Origin: Pseudonocardia sp. C8 | GTDB taxonomy: Bacteria; Actinomycetota; Actinomycetes; Mycobacteriales; Pseudonocardiaceae | NCBI RefSeq assembly: GCF_014267175.1 | Contig: NZ_JACMTR010000002.1 | Coordinates: forward strand, 2,629,501 to 2,693,500 | Direction: 5' to 3' | DNA length: 64,000 nt | Shown: piece after piece, positions 1 through 7,308 of the stretch | Position numbering within the stretch: the first letter of the stretch is position 1 | Layout of the letters: every line of letters starts with the position of its first letter | Notes under the pieces: model-generated | Databases searched by the model: none | The model's input: only the letters and a program-made list of their open reading frames with translations | What the model was told of the DNA's origin: nothing | Position numbers and translations under genes: made by a program

Positions 1-1105
1 TCACGCCGATGTTCGTGGAGAACAGCATGAGGAAGCCGGCGACGTAGAACGCCGTCGCGAACCACGGGGCGATCAGCGTGCCGAGCGCCTGGCCCTCGGC
101 CTGGATGAACGTGAGCTCGGATTCGAGCGTGGGATCCACCCCGACCGTGGAGAACACCAGCACGGCCAGCGAGACCAGCAGCAGCGCGCCGATGAACCAG
201 AACGTGAGGAGCTGCTCCTGGTTCGCGACCCGCCACCACTGCCGCCACCGCCGTTCGTTCTCCGGGGTGGGGGAGGCCATGAACCCCAGCGACGGCGCCG
301 CGACCTCCTGGCCGGTGACGGGGGAGACGATGTTGGGGATCCGCACGCCCATCCCCATGCCCTTGTCCCGGATGTAGTTGCTCTGGACGAGGTTGTTGGC
401 CCCGCCCGCACCGGCGAAGACGATGGCGCCGAACAGCGACGCCGCCCCGACCTGGCTGACGACGCCGGGGAGACCGGCCACCCCGTCCGGGATCTCGGTG
501 ACCACGGACGCCCAGGCGTCGCCCCGGGTCGCCACCACGATCGCCGCCACGACGAAGATCAGGATCAGGGCGACCATCGCGCCCTCGACCTTCTCCAGGG
601 TCTGGTAGATCACCGGCGACACCGTGATCGCGAGGCCGATCGACACGAGGAAGATCGTCGCGACGACGGGGACCGCCGAGTCGGAGAGGTCGAAGATGAA
701 GGTGAAGACGGTGGCCCCGCTGGAGGCCCAGCCCGGCCAGAGGTTCGGCAGGACGGCGCCCAGCACGAAGATCACACCCCACGGCAGCCACAGCCGGGAG
801 AACCCGGTCACCGCGGTCTCGCCGGTGACCAGGGTGTAGCGCTCGACCTCCATGTTGAGGAAGAACTGCAGCGTGATGCCCACGACGGCGAGCCAGATGA
901 TCCCCAGCCCGACCTGCGTCGTGAGGTACGGCCACAGGACCAGCTCACCCGAGCCGAGTGCGGTGGCCGTGAGGATGACGCTCGCGCCGAGGTAGCGGCG
1001 CAGTCCCTGGGGTTCCGGGAGGTCGGCGTACGGCACCGCCGGGAGGTGGCGGCTCGGGAGCTCGGTCGCCGTCGCGGCACCTGCGGACCGGCCGTCGTCG
1101 GCCAT
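1..1105 (-). CDS. Nramp-like divalent metal transporter, C-terminus outside window
   Basis: The 368 codons present start at ATG 1105 behind a G-rich ribosome binding site and run off the left edge without a stop. The product is strongly hydrophobic, with about eight membrane spans visible. The first span holds TALGSGELVLWPYLT, followed by a FFLNMEVERYTLVTGE stretch. This pattern matches a divergent branch of the Nramp (SLC11) superfamily rather than classical MntH, so metal transport is inferred from family and the substrate is unknown. It diverges from the IclR gene at 1254 and shares a 148-base intergenic region with it, but no pathway link is evident. The C-terminal spans cannot be judged. 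Confidence 0.7.
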   Translation of the reverse strand, partial: MADDGRSAGAATATELPSRHLPAVPYADLPEPQGLRRYLGASVILTATALGSGELVLWPYLTTQVGLGIIWLAVVGITLQFFLNMEVERYTLVTGETAVTGFSRLWLPWGVIFVLGAVLPNLWPGWASSGATVFTFIFDLSDSAVPVVATIFLVSIGLAITVSPVIYQTLEKVEGAMVALILIFVVAAIVVATRGDAWASVVTEIPDGVAGLPGVVSQVGAASLFGAIVFAGAGGANNLVQSNYIRDKGMGMGVRIPNIVSPVTGQEVAAPSLGFMASPTPENERRWRQWWRVANQEQLLTFWFIGALLLVSLAVLVFSTVGVDPTLESELTFIQAEGQALGTLIAPWFATAFYVAGFLMLFSTNIGV

Positions 1106-1215
1106 CACGCCACCCCCGGCGTCGTTGCTCGGTGAAGGTGGCGTACAGGCTAACGCCGCCCGGCGGTCCGCGCCGGTTCTGCGCGGTTCGTGGGGCCGGT
1201 CGCGGCGCGCGCCCC

Positions 1216-1244
1216 TTGACAACGACATCCGCTGACAAGACTCT
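1216..1244 (+). promoter_or_regulatory. Candidate sigma-70-type promoter of the first iclR gene
   Basis: TTGACA at 1216-1221 is a perfect -35 hexamer. A 17-base spacer separates it from a weak -10, GACTCT, at 1239-1244. Transcription would begin about 1251, almost at ATG 1254, and no Shine-Dalgarno sequence precedes that start. TGACAA occurs twice here (1217-1222 and 1233-1238), 16 bases apart. Confidence 0.45.
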
Positions 1245-1246
1245 CG

Positions 1247-1261
1247 TTCTGCCATGAAGAA
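1247..1261. promoter_or_regulatory. Imperfect copy of the IclR-type palindrome over the iclR start codon
   Basis: TTCTGCCATGAAGAA matches the perfect palindrome at 2812-2826 in 11 of 15 positions and keeps both outer arms (TTCTGC and AGAA). It spans the ATG of the first iclR gene, a good place for autorepression. The identity of the binding protein is inferred. Confidence 0.4.
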
Positions 1262-2021
1262 CAAGCCGGCCTACGGGATCGACTCGGTCGACCATGCCCT
1301 GCACCTGGCGACGATCCTGCTGCAGGAGGGGTCACTGCGGATCACCGACGCCGCCGAGCGCCTCGGGGTGTCCCGCTCCACCGCGCACCGGTTGCTGGCG
1401 ATGCTGGTCTACCGCGACTTCGCCGAGCAGGACGACCGGCGCCGCTACGTCGCAGGCCCGCTACTGCGTCGCCCGACGGTTCCCGAACCGGTCGCCGATC
1501 TGCGCCGGATCGCGGTGCCGCACCTGCATGGCCTCACCGCCACCACCGGCGAGACCGCGAACCTGGTCGTCGTGCTCGGCGACCAGGCACGGTTCGTGGC
1601 CACGGTCGAGTGCGACCAGGTGCTGCGCGTCGGCGACCGGGAGGGCCGGACCCTGCCGGCACACCTGGTGTCCGCCGGACGGGCGGTGCTCGCCACCCGT
1701 ACCGAGGCCGCGGTGCGGGAGCTCTACGCCGGCTCGGCGGTGACCGACCCGGACGTGCTCCTGCGGGACCTGCGGCGGGTGCGGCGGCGCGGGTTCGCGG
1801 TGAACGACCAGCGCACCGAGACCGGGCTCATCGCGGTCGGCGCCGCGGTGCCCGGGACGGTGTCGGCAGGTCCCGGCCCGGCCGGTGTCTCGCTGGCGAT
1901 GCCGACCGTGCGCTACCGCCGCGACCGGCTCCCGGAGTGGGGGCGCGCCGTCGTCGCCACGGCCGAGCGGGTCGGCCGCGACCTGGACTGGGCGGCGTCG
2001 ATGCCCGGCGGCGCTCGGTAG
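1254..2021 (+). CDS. IclR family transcriptional regulator (first of a pair)
   Basis: This 255-residue protein has the IclR layout: an N-terminal winged helix-turn-helix (about residues 8-70, with LRITDAAERLGVSRSTAHRLLAML as the recognition region) and a C-terminal effector-binding domain (about 75-250). The region between the two domains is shorter than in the neighbouring IclR protein. It lies directly upstream of a second IclR gene, and the two probably govern the catabolic genes from 2903 onward. The ATG at 1254 was chosen because the homology begins immediately after it. Its ligand is unknown, probably an aromatic or carboxylic intermediate of the pathway. Confidence 0.88.
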   Translation: MKNKPAYGIDSVDHALHLATILLQEGSLRITDAAERLGVSRSTAHRLLAMLVYRDFAEQDDRRRYVAGPLLRRPTVPEPVADLRRIAVPHLHGLTATTGETANLVVVLGDQARFVATVECDQVLRVGDREGRTLPAHLVSAGRAVLATRTEAAVRELYAGSAVTDPDVLLRDLRRVRRRGFAVNDQRTETGLIAVGAAVPGTVSAGPGPAGVSLAMPTVRYRRDRLPEWGRAVVATAERVGRDLDWAASMPGGAR

Positions 2022-2024
2022 GCT
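2019..2024 (+). promoter_or_regulatory. -10 element of a leaderless promoter for the second iclR gene
   Basis: TAGGCT lies six bases before ATG 2031, so the expected transcript start falls on the start codon. The element overlaps the TAG stop of the upstream iclR gene. No Shine-Dalgarno sequence is present. Confidence 0.5.
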
Positions 2025-2030
2025 GGTCCG

Positions 2031-2810
2031 ATGTCCGGAAGCCCCGCCGGGCCACCCGCCCCGCAGTACCCGATCGAGTCGGTCGACCGCACCCTGCAGG
2101 TGCTCACCCAGCTCGCCGACCGGCGGGAGCTGAAGCTCTCCGAGGTGCGCGCGCACCTGGGCGTCGGGCAGTCGACGGCCCACCGGCTGATGGCGATGCT
2201 GGTCTACCGCGGCTTCGCGGTGCAGGACCCGGACACCCGGGCCTACCGCCCCGGCCCGGCGCTGTTCGGCATCGCGGCGGCCGCCGCCGACTCCTTCGAC
2301 GTCGCCCGGGCCGTCCGCCCCGTGCTGGAGCGGCTCGCCGAGGAGACCGGCGAGACCGTGCACCTCGGGGTGCTGTCCGGGACCGCGGTGCGCTACCTCG
2401 ACGTCGTCGAGTCGCCGGCGGCGCTGCGGGTGACCGGCCGGGTCGGCCGGCTGACCCCGGCGCACGCGACGAGCCTGGGCAAGGCCATGCTCGCCACCTA
2501 CGACGACGACCGGGTCCGGGAGCTCTACGCCGGCCGCGAGCTGCGGGCTCAGACCCCGGCGACGATCGTCGACCTCGACCGCCTGCTGGCCGAGCTGGGA
2601 CGGACCCGCGCGCGGGGCTGGGCCCGCAACCGCGGCGAGATGGAGCCCGGCGTCTGCTCGGTCGGGGTCGGGACCGAGGTCGCCGCGCTCGGCCTGCGCT
2701 GCGGGCTCAGCGTCGCGACGCCGGCGGTCCGGTCGACCCCCGCGGTGGAACGGGCGCACGCCGGGCTGCTCGGCGCCGCCGTCGCCCGGCTGTCCGGGAT
2801 CCTCGCCTAG
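2031..2810 (+). CDS. IclR family transcriptional regulator (second of a pair)
   Basis: The 259-residue product has an N-terminal helix-turn-helix (LKLSEVRAHLGVGQSTAHRLMAML, about residues 34-57) and a full C-terminal IclR ligand domain with the usual HATSLGKAMLA segment. It starts nine bases after the first iclR gene. The two share the IESVDRTLQVLTQL / IDSVDHALHLATIL opening, which suggests an old duplication. The 3' end is followed at once by a perfect palindrome (2812-2826) and then by the aldolase-like gene, so it is the most likely direct regulator of the island. Whether it activates or represses cannot be read from the sequence. Confidence 0.9.
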   Translation: MSGSPAGPPAPQYPIESVDRTLQVLTQLADRRELKLSEVRAHLGVGQSTAHRLMAMLVYRGFAVQDPDTRAYRPGPALFGIAAAAADSFDVARAVRPVLERLAEETGETVHLGVLSGTAVRYLDVVESPAALRVTGRVGRLTPAHATSLGKAMLATYDDDRVRELYAGRELRAQTPATIVDLDRLLAELGRTRARGWARNRGEMEPGVCSVGVGTEVAALGLRCGLSVATPAVRSTPAVERAHAGLLGAAVARLSGILA

Positions 2811-2811
2811 T

Positions 2812-2826
2812 TTCTGCTGAGCAGAA
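2812..2826. promoter_or_regulatory. Perfect 15-bp palindrome, candidate IclR operator
   Basis: TTCTGCT-G-AGCAGAA has two perfect 7-base arms and lies one base after the second iclR stop codon, 77 bases upstream of the aldolase-like gene. An outer TTTCTG (2811-2816) and CAGAAA (2827-2832) form a second, overlapping inverted repeat. A related site covers the first iclR start codon. Confidence 0.6.
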
Positions 2827-2902
2827 CAGAAAGTCTCGACCGAAGACTCTGACGGCTCGTACTCTCGCCGCGTCATCCCGCCGGAGAGAGGACACGTCAC
2901 CG

Positions 2903-3586
2903 ATGACGGAAGACGTCCGCACGCTGGTCGCCACCGCCTCCCGCGTGCTCGCGAGCCAGGGCCAGGACGACCTGATCTGGGGTCACGCCTCGGCCCGCGA
3001 CGACCAGGGAATCTGGATCAAGTCGGCCGAGTGGGGCCTCGGCGAGGTCACCCCCGAACGCGTCCACCTGGTCGACCCCGCCGGGACGGTGCTGGCAGGT
3101 GACGGCGCCCGGCACAGCGAGTACCCGATCCACACCGAGATCCTCGCCGCCCGGCCGGACGCCGGTGCCGTCGTCCACACCCACCCACCGCATGCCGTCG
3201 CGCTGGCCGCGACCGGGCAGCCGCTACGGCCCGTCAGCCACGCTGCGACGATGTTCGTCCCGCCCGCGGTGCCCCGCTTCACCGCGACCGCCGACCTGAT
3301 CCTCACCCCGGAGCTCGGCAAGCAGGTCGCCGCCGAGCTCGGTGAGGCGGACGCGCTGTTCCTGGTCCACCACGGGATCGTCACGGTCGGGCCCGACCTG
3401 CCCACCGCCGTCGTCCGCGCCGTCGTGCTGGAGCGGGCCTGCCATCAGCAGATGCTCACCCACGCCTTCGGCGGCTGGCCGGGCTGGTCGGACGCCGCCG
3501 AGGCCGCCGACAAGCGCGCCCACATCTACCCCCCGCGTGCCGTGCACGCCGTCTGGGACCACCTCGTCCGCCGGCTGCCCGCATGA
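2903..3586 (+). CDS. Class II aldolase/adducin family protein, possible aromatic-acid decarboxylase
   Basis: This 227-residue protein belongs to the class II (zinc) aldolase family. The metal-binding HTHPPH motif and the later HHGIV histidine pair are present, along with the acidic HTEIL segment. Some actinobacterial members of the family, such as 3,4-dihydroxyphthalate decarboxylase and the CmtD type, are decarboxylases in aromatic catabolism. The WIK and RHSEYPIHTE segments recall that group more than fuculose-phosphate aldolase. GGAGAGAGG at 2883-2891 fixes the ATG at 2903. It is the first structural gene after the candidate operator, with the aldehyde dehydrogenase 31 bases downstream. 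The substrate is inferred only. Confidence 0.8.
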   Translation: MTEDVRTLVATASRVLASQGQDDLIWGHASARDDQGIWIKSAEWGLGEVTPERVHLVDPAGTVLAGDGARHSEYPIHTEILAARPDAGAVVHTHPPHAVALAATGQPLRPVSHAATMFVPPAVPRFTATADLILTPELGKQVAAELGEADALFLVHHGIVTVGPDLPTAVVRAVVLERACHQQMLTHAFGGWPGWSDAAEAADKRAHIYPPRAVHAVWDHLVRRLPA

Positions 3587-3617
3587 GCACCGACCGGCCC
3601 CCGGAAGGAGACCCGTC

Positions 3618-5096
3618 ATGACCGAGGTGGCCACCCACCCGCTCCCGCCGCAGGTCGCCGCACTGCTCGACCGTGACTGGCCGATGCTCGTCGGCGGCGC
3701 CCTCGCCGCGGCCCGCAGCGGGGCGACCTACACCCGGACCAGCCCGTACACCGAGACCGCCATCGCCGAGGTCCCGGACGGCGACGCCGCCGACGTCGAC
3801 GCCGCGGTGCAGGCCGCGCACGCCGCGCGCGCCGGCTGGCGGGCCACCCCGCCGGCCGAGCGGGCCCGGCTGGTGTGCGCGCTGGCCGACGCGATCGAGG
3901 CGCACGGCGAGGAGCTCGCGCTGCTCGACACCGCCGACGCCGGCTCGCCGATCTCGAACTCCCGCGCGGACGTCGCGGCCGGCGTCGCGAGCCTGCGGAT
4001 GTTCGCCGGGCAGGTGCTCGAGCTGAAGGGCAGCACCATCCCGGGCCCCGGCGGCCTGCACGTCACGGTGCGCGAGCCGGTCGGCGTCGTCGCCCGGATC
4101 GTGCCCTACAACCACCCGCTGATGTTCGCCTGCAAGGTCGCGGCACCGCTGGTGGCGGGCAATCCGACGATCCTCAAGCCGCCGGAGGTCGCGCCGCTGT
4201 CCGCGATGCGGATGGCCGAGCTGGCCGCCGGGATCTTCCCGCCCGGCGTGCTCTCGGTCGTGGTCGGCGACGGCCCCACGGTGCCGGACGCCCTGGTCCG
4301 GCACGAGCTGGTGCGCCGGATCGGGTTCATCGGCTCCGAGGCCACCGGGCGGGCCATCCAACGGGCGGCCGCGGAGACCGGGGTCAAGGACGTCACGCTC
4401 GAGCTCGGCGGCAAGAACGCGATGGTGGTGTTCGCCGACGCCGACCTGGACGCCGCTGCCGACGGCGCCGTCGCCGGCATGAACTTCACCTGGTCCGGCC
4501 AGTCCTGCGGCTCGAACTCCCGGCTGCTCGTCCAGCACGAGGTACACGACGAGCTGGTCCGGCGGGTCGTGGAGCGGATCGAGCGGCGCCGGATCGGCGA
4601 CCCGTTCGACGAGGCCACCGAGCAGGGCACGATGATCAACCGCGCCCAGTACGAGAAATCGCTGTCCTACATCGACATCGCCCGCGCGGGCGGGGCGCAG
4701 GTCGTCACCGGCGGCGGGCGCCCGCCCGGGCAGGACCGCGGCCTGTTCGTCGCGCCGACCGTCTTCACCGGGGTCGCACCGGACTCCCGGATCGCGCAGG
4801 AGGAGGTCTTCGGCCCGCTGCTGTCGGTGATCGGCTTCGACGGCGAGGCGGAGGCCGTCGAGATCGCCAACGGCGTCCGCTACGGGCTGACCGCGAGCGT
4901 CTGGACCCGGGACGTGAGCCGCGCGCACCGTGTCGTCGACGCCCTCGAGGCCGGCTTCACGTGGATCAACGGTTCGTCCCGGCACTTCCCGAACGTGCCG
5001 TTCGGCGGCATGAAGGGCTCCGGGATCGGCCGCGAGGAGAGCCTCGAGGAGCTGCTCGGCTACACGGAGCTGAAGGCCGTCAACGTCATGTACTGA
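3618..5096 (+). CDS. NAD(P)-dependent aldehyde dehydrogenase
   Basis: The 492-residue enzyme has full aldehyde dehydrogenase length. The catalytic cysteine is C297 in SGQSCGSNSR and the general base is E262 in TLELGGKN; the cofactor loop GFIGSEATGR and the EEVFGP segment are also present. It resembles betaine-aldehyde, aromatic-aldehyde and semialdehyde dehydrogenases, and the substrate cannot be told. A strong GGAAGGAG at 3603-3610 sets the ATG at 3618. It probably oxidises an aldehyde produced within the island. Its stop codon lies inside the first copy of a 34-base tandem repeat. Confidence 0.9.
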   Translation: MTEVATHPLPPQVAALLDRDWPMLVGGALAAARSGATYTRTSPYTETAIAEVPDGDAADVDAAVQAAHAARAGWRATPPAERARLVCALADAIEAHGEELALLDTADAGSPISNSRADVAAGVASLRMFAGQVLELKGSTIPGPGGLHVTVREPVGVVARIVPYNHPLMFACKVAAPLVAGNPTILKPPEVAPLSAMRMAELAAGIFPPGVLSVVVGDGPTVPDALVRHELVRRIGFIGSEATGRAIQRAAAETGVKDVTLELGGKNAMVVFADADLDAAADGAVAGMNFTWSGQSCGSNSRLLVQHEVHDELVRRVVERIERRRIGDPFDEATEQGTMINRAQYEKSLSYIDIARAGGAQVVTGGGRPPGQDRGLFVAPTVFTGVAPDSRIAQEEVFGPLLSVIGFDGEAEAVEIANGVRYGLTASVWTRDVSRAHRVVDALEAGFTWINGSSRHFPNVPFGGMKGSGIGREESLEELLGYTELKAVNVMY

Positions 5097-5156
5097 GCAC
5101 GGAGCCTGCGGAGCTGCGCATCGGTACTGAGCACGGAGCCTGCGGAGCTGCGCATC
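5091..5156 (+). repeat. Two tandem 32-bp repeats at the end of the aldehyde dehydrogenase gene
   Basis: Identical 32-base copies lie at 5091-5122 and 5125-5156, a period of 34. The first contains the last codon and TGA of the dehydrogenase, so the second reads like a duplicated gene end. A loosely similar TGAG-GGAGC-TGCGGA-CATC string follows the GH65 gene at about 37894-37918. Confidence 0.85.
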
Positions 5157-5196
5157 CGAACTGACCGGTGCCGTCCGGCACCGAGAGGAGCGAACC

Positions 5197-7308
5197 ATGC
5201 CGTACGTCATCGGCATCGACACCGGCGGCACCTTCACCGATGCCTTCGCCGCGGACCAGCACAACCGGCTCGCCGCCGCCAAGACCCCGTCCACCCCGCC
5301 CGACTTCGCCGAGGGCTTCCTGAACGCCGTCGACGGCCTGGCCGACGAGCTCGGCCTGGGTGTGGCCGAGCTGCTCGCCGACACCGACTACATCGTGCAC
5401 GGCACCACCTCCACGTTGAACTCCCTGGTCACCGGGGACGTCGCCGACGTCGGGTTCCTGACCACCCGCGGGCACGCCGACTCGATCAGCATCATGAACC
5501 TGGAGGGCCGCTACGCCGGGCTCGGCGCCGACGAGGTGCAGCAGATGGCCCGCACCGGCAAGCCGGCCGGGCTGGTCCCGCGCCACCGGATCGTCGAGAT
5601 CGACGAGCGGATCGACCACAAGGGCGCCGTGATCGTGCCGCTGGACGAGGCGGGCGTGCGGGCCGCGGTCCGCGAGCTGGTCGCCGACGGCATCGAGGCG
5701 ATCGCGGTGTCGCTGCTGTGGTCGTTCCGGAACCCGGCCCACGAGCAGCGGATCCGCGAGCTGATCGCCGAGGAGGCGCCGGGCCTCTACGTCGCGCTGT
5801 CCAGCGAGGTCTCGCCGCGGATCCGGGAGTACGCCCGCAGCGTCACCACGATCATGAACACCCAGGTCGGCCCCCGGCTGGGCGGCTACCTGCGCCCGCT
5901 GGAGGCCCGGCTGCGCGAGCGCGGGTTCACCGGGGCACTGCTGGTCATGCAGGGCTCCGGAGGCTGCGTCAGCGCCGCCGACGCCCCTTCCCGGGCGATC
6001 ACCACGATCGGGTCGGTGCTCACCGGCGGCGTCGTCGGCTGCACCCGGATGGCCGCCACCCTGGGCACCGACAAGGTGATCTCCACGGACATGGGCGGCA
6101 CCACGTTCCTGGTCGGGCTGGTCGTCGACGGCAGCCCGGTGACCACCACGTCGACGGTGCTCAACCAGTACGCGATCAGCTCACCCACGGTCGACGTGCA
6201 CACCATCGGCGCCGGCGGCGGTGCGATCGCCTGGGTGGACCCGGCCGGCAACCTCAAGGTCGGGCCCCGCAGCGCGGGCGCCCGGCCCGGCCCCGCCTGC
6301 TACGGGGAGGGCGGCTGGGAACCCACCGTCACCGACGCCGACCTGGTGCTCGGCATCGTCAACCCGGACAACTTCCTGGGCGGGCGCAAGAAGCTCGACG
6401 TCGACGCCGCCCGGGACGCGATCGACAAGGTCGTCGCCACCCCGCTCGGGATGGGCGTCGACGACGCCGCGGCCGCGATCTACGCGATCCAGAACGCGCA
6501 GACCGCCGACCTCGTCCGCAAGGTCGTCGTCAACTCCGGGCACGACCCCCGCGCGTTCACCCTGTACGCCTTCGGCGGGGCCGGGCCGATGCACTGCGCG
6601 AGCTACTCGGCCGATCTCGGCATCCGGGAGGTCGTGGTCCCGCTCGGCTCCACCGCCGCGGTGTTCTCGGCGTACGGCCTGGCCGCGTCGGACATCGTGC
6701 TCACCGCGGAGCGCTCCCAGCCGGCCCCGATGCCGGTCGACGCGGGCACGGTGAACGCGGTATTCGCGGAGCTGGAGGCCGAGCTCGCCGCCCGGCTCGC
6801 CGACCAGGACCTGCGCTTCTCCGGCACCCGCTACGAACGCGAGGCCGACCTGCGCTACACGATGCAGCTGGCCGAGGTCTCCACGCCGGTGGCCGCCGGG
6901 ACCCTCACGGCCGACGACGTCGAACGGCTCGGCCGGGACTTCGAGGCGCGTTACGAGTCGCTGTACGGCGCCGGCACCGGCTTCCCGGACGCCGGCCTGC
7001 AGCTGATCACCTACCGGGTGCGGGCGGTCGGCACCCTGCCGATCGCTCCCGAGCTGCCCGACCACGCCGTGGCCGCGGCCGGCCCGGAGCCCGGCGGGCA
7101 CCGCGAGGTCTTCCTCGACGCCCGCACCGGCCGCGAGACCGCGGCGATCTTCGACTACCGCGCCCTGTGCACCGGTCACCGGATCACCGGCCCGGCCGTC
7201 GTGGAGGCGCCCACCACCACGGTGGCGCTGCCCGCGGGCACCGCGGCCACCGTCGACCGGCTCGGCAACCTCGTCGTCCGGTACACCGACACCGAGGAGG
7301 TCTCCTGA
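5197..7308 (+). CDS. Hydantoinase/oxoprolinase A-type subunit, acetone/acetophenone carboxylase-like
   Basis: This 703-residue protein is a HyuA-type ASKHA-fold subunit. The N-terminal phosphate loop DTGGTFTDA is at residues 7-15, the DMGGTT loop lies near 300, and GAGGGAIAWVD and the FGGAGPMH segment follow. The same fold serves 5-oxoprolinase, N-methylhydantoinase and the ATP-dependent acetone and acetophenone carboxylases. The gamma-like partner at 9295 points to the carboxylase group. The start follows GAGAGGAG, and the stop overlaps the ATG of the HyuB gene by one base (TGATG), so the two subunits should be made together. It probably uses ATP to activate a ketone or bicarbonate; the substrate is unproven. 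Confidence 0.88.
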   Translation: MPYVIGIDTGGTFTDAFAADQHNRLAAAKTPSTPPDFAEGFLNAVDGLADELGLGVAELLADTDYIVHGTTSTLNSLVTGDVADVGFLTTRGHADSISIMNLEGRYAGLGADEVQQMARTGKPAGLVPRHRIVEIDERIDHKGAVIVPLDEAGVRAAVRELVADGIEAIAVSLLWSFRNPAHEQRIRELIAEEAPGLYVALSSEVSPRIREYARSVTTIMNTQVGPRLGGYLRPLEARLRERGFTGALLVMQGSGGCVSAADAPSRAITTIGSVLTGGVVGCTRMAATLGTDKVISTDMGGTTFLVGLVVDGSPVTTTSTVLNQYAISSPTVDVHTIGAGGGAIAWVDPAGNLKVGPRSAGARPGPACYGEGGWEPTVTDADLVLGIVNPDNFLGGRKKLDVDAARDAIDKVVATPLGMGVDDAAAAIYAIQNAQTADLVRKVVVNSGHDPRAFTLYAFGGAGPMHCASYSADLGIREVVVPLGSTAAVFSAYGLAASDIVLTAERSQPAPMPVDAGTVNAVFAELEAELAARLADQDLRFSGTRYEREADLRYTMQLAEVSTPVAAGTLTADDVERLGRDFEARYESLYGAGTGFPDAGLQLITYRVRAVGTLPIAPELPDHAVAAAGPEPGGHREVFLDARTGRETAAIFDYRALCTGHRITGPAVVEAPTTTVALPAGTAATVDRLGNLVVRYTDTEEVS

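Noticed and set aside
3456..5384. A 642-codon minus-strand frame opposite the aldehyde dehydrogenase
   Set aside because: Shadow of the dehydrogenase gene; composition is Arg/Gly/Asp-rich and there are no recognisable domains.
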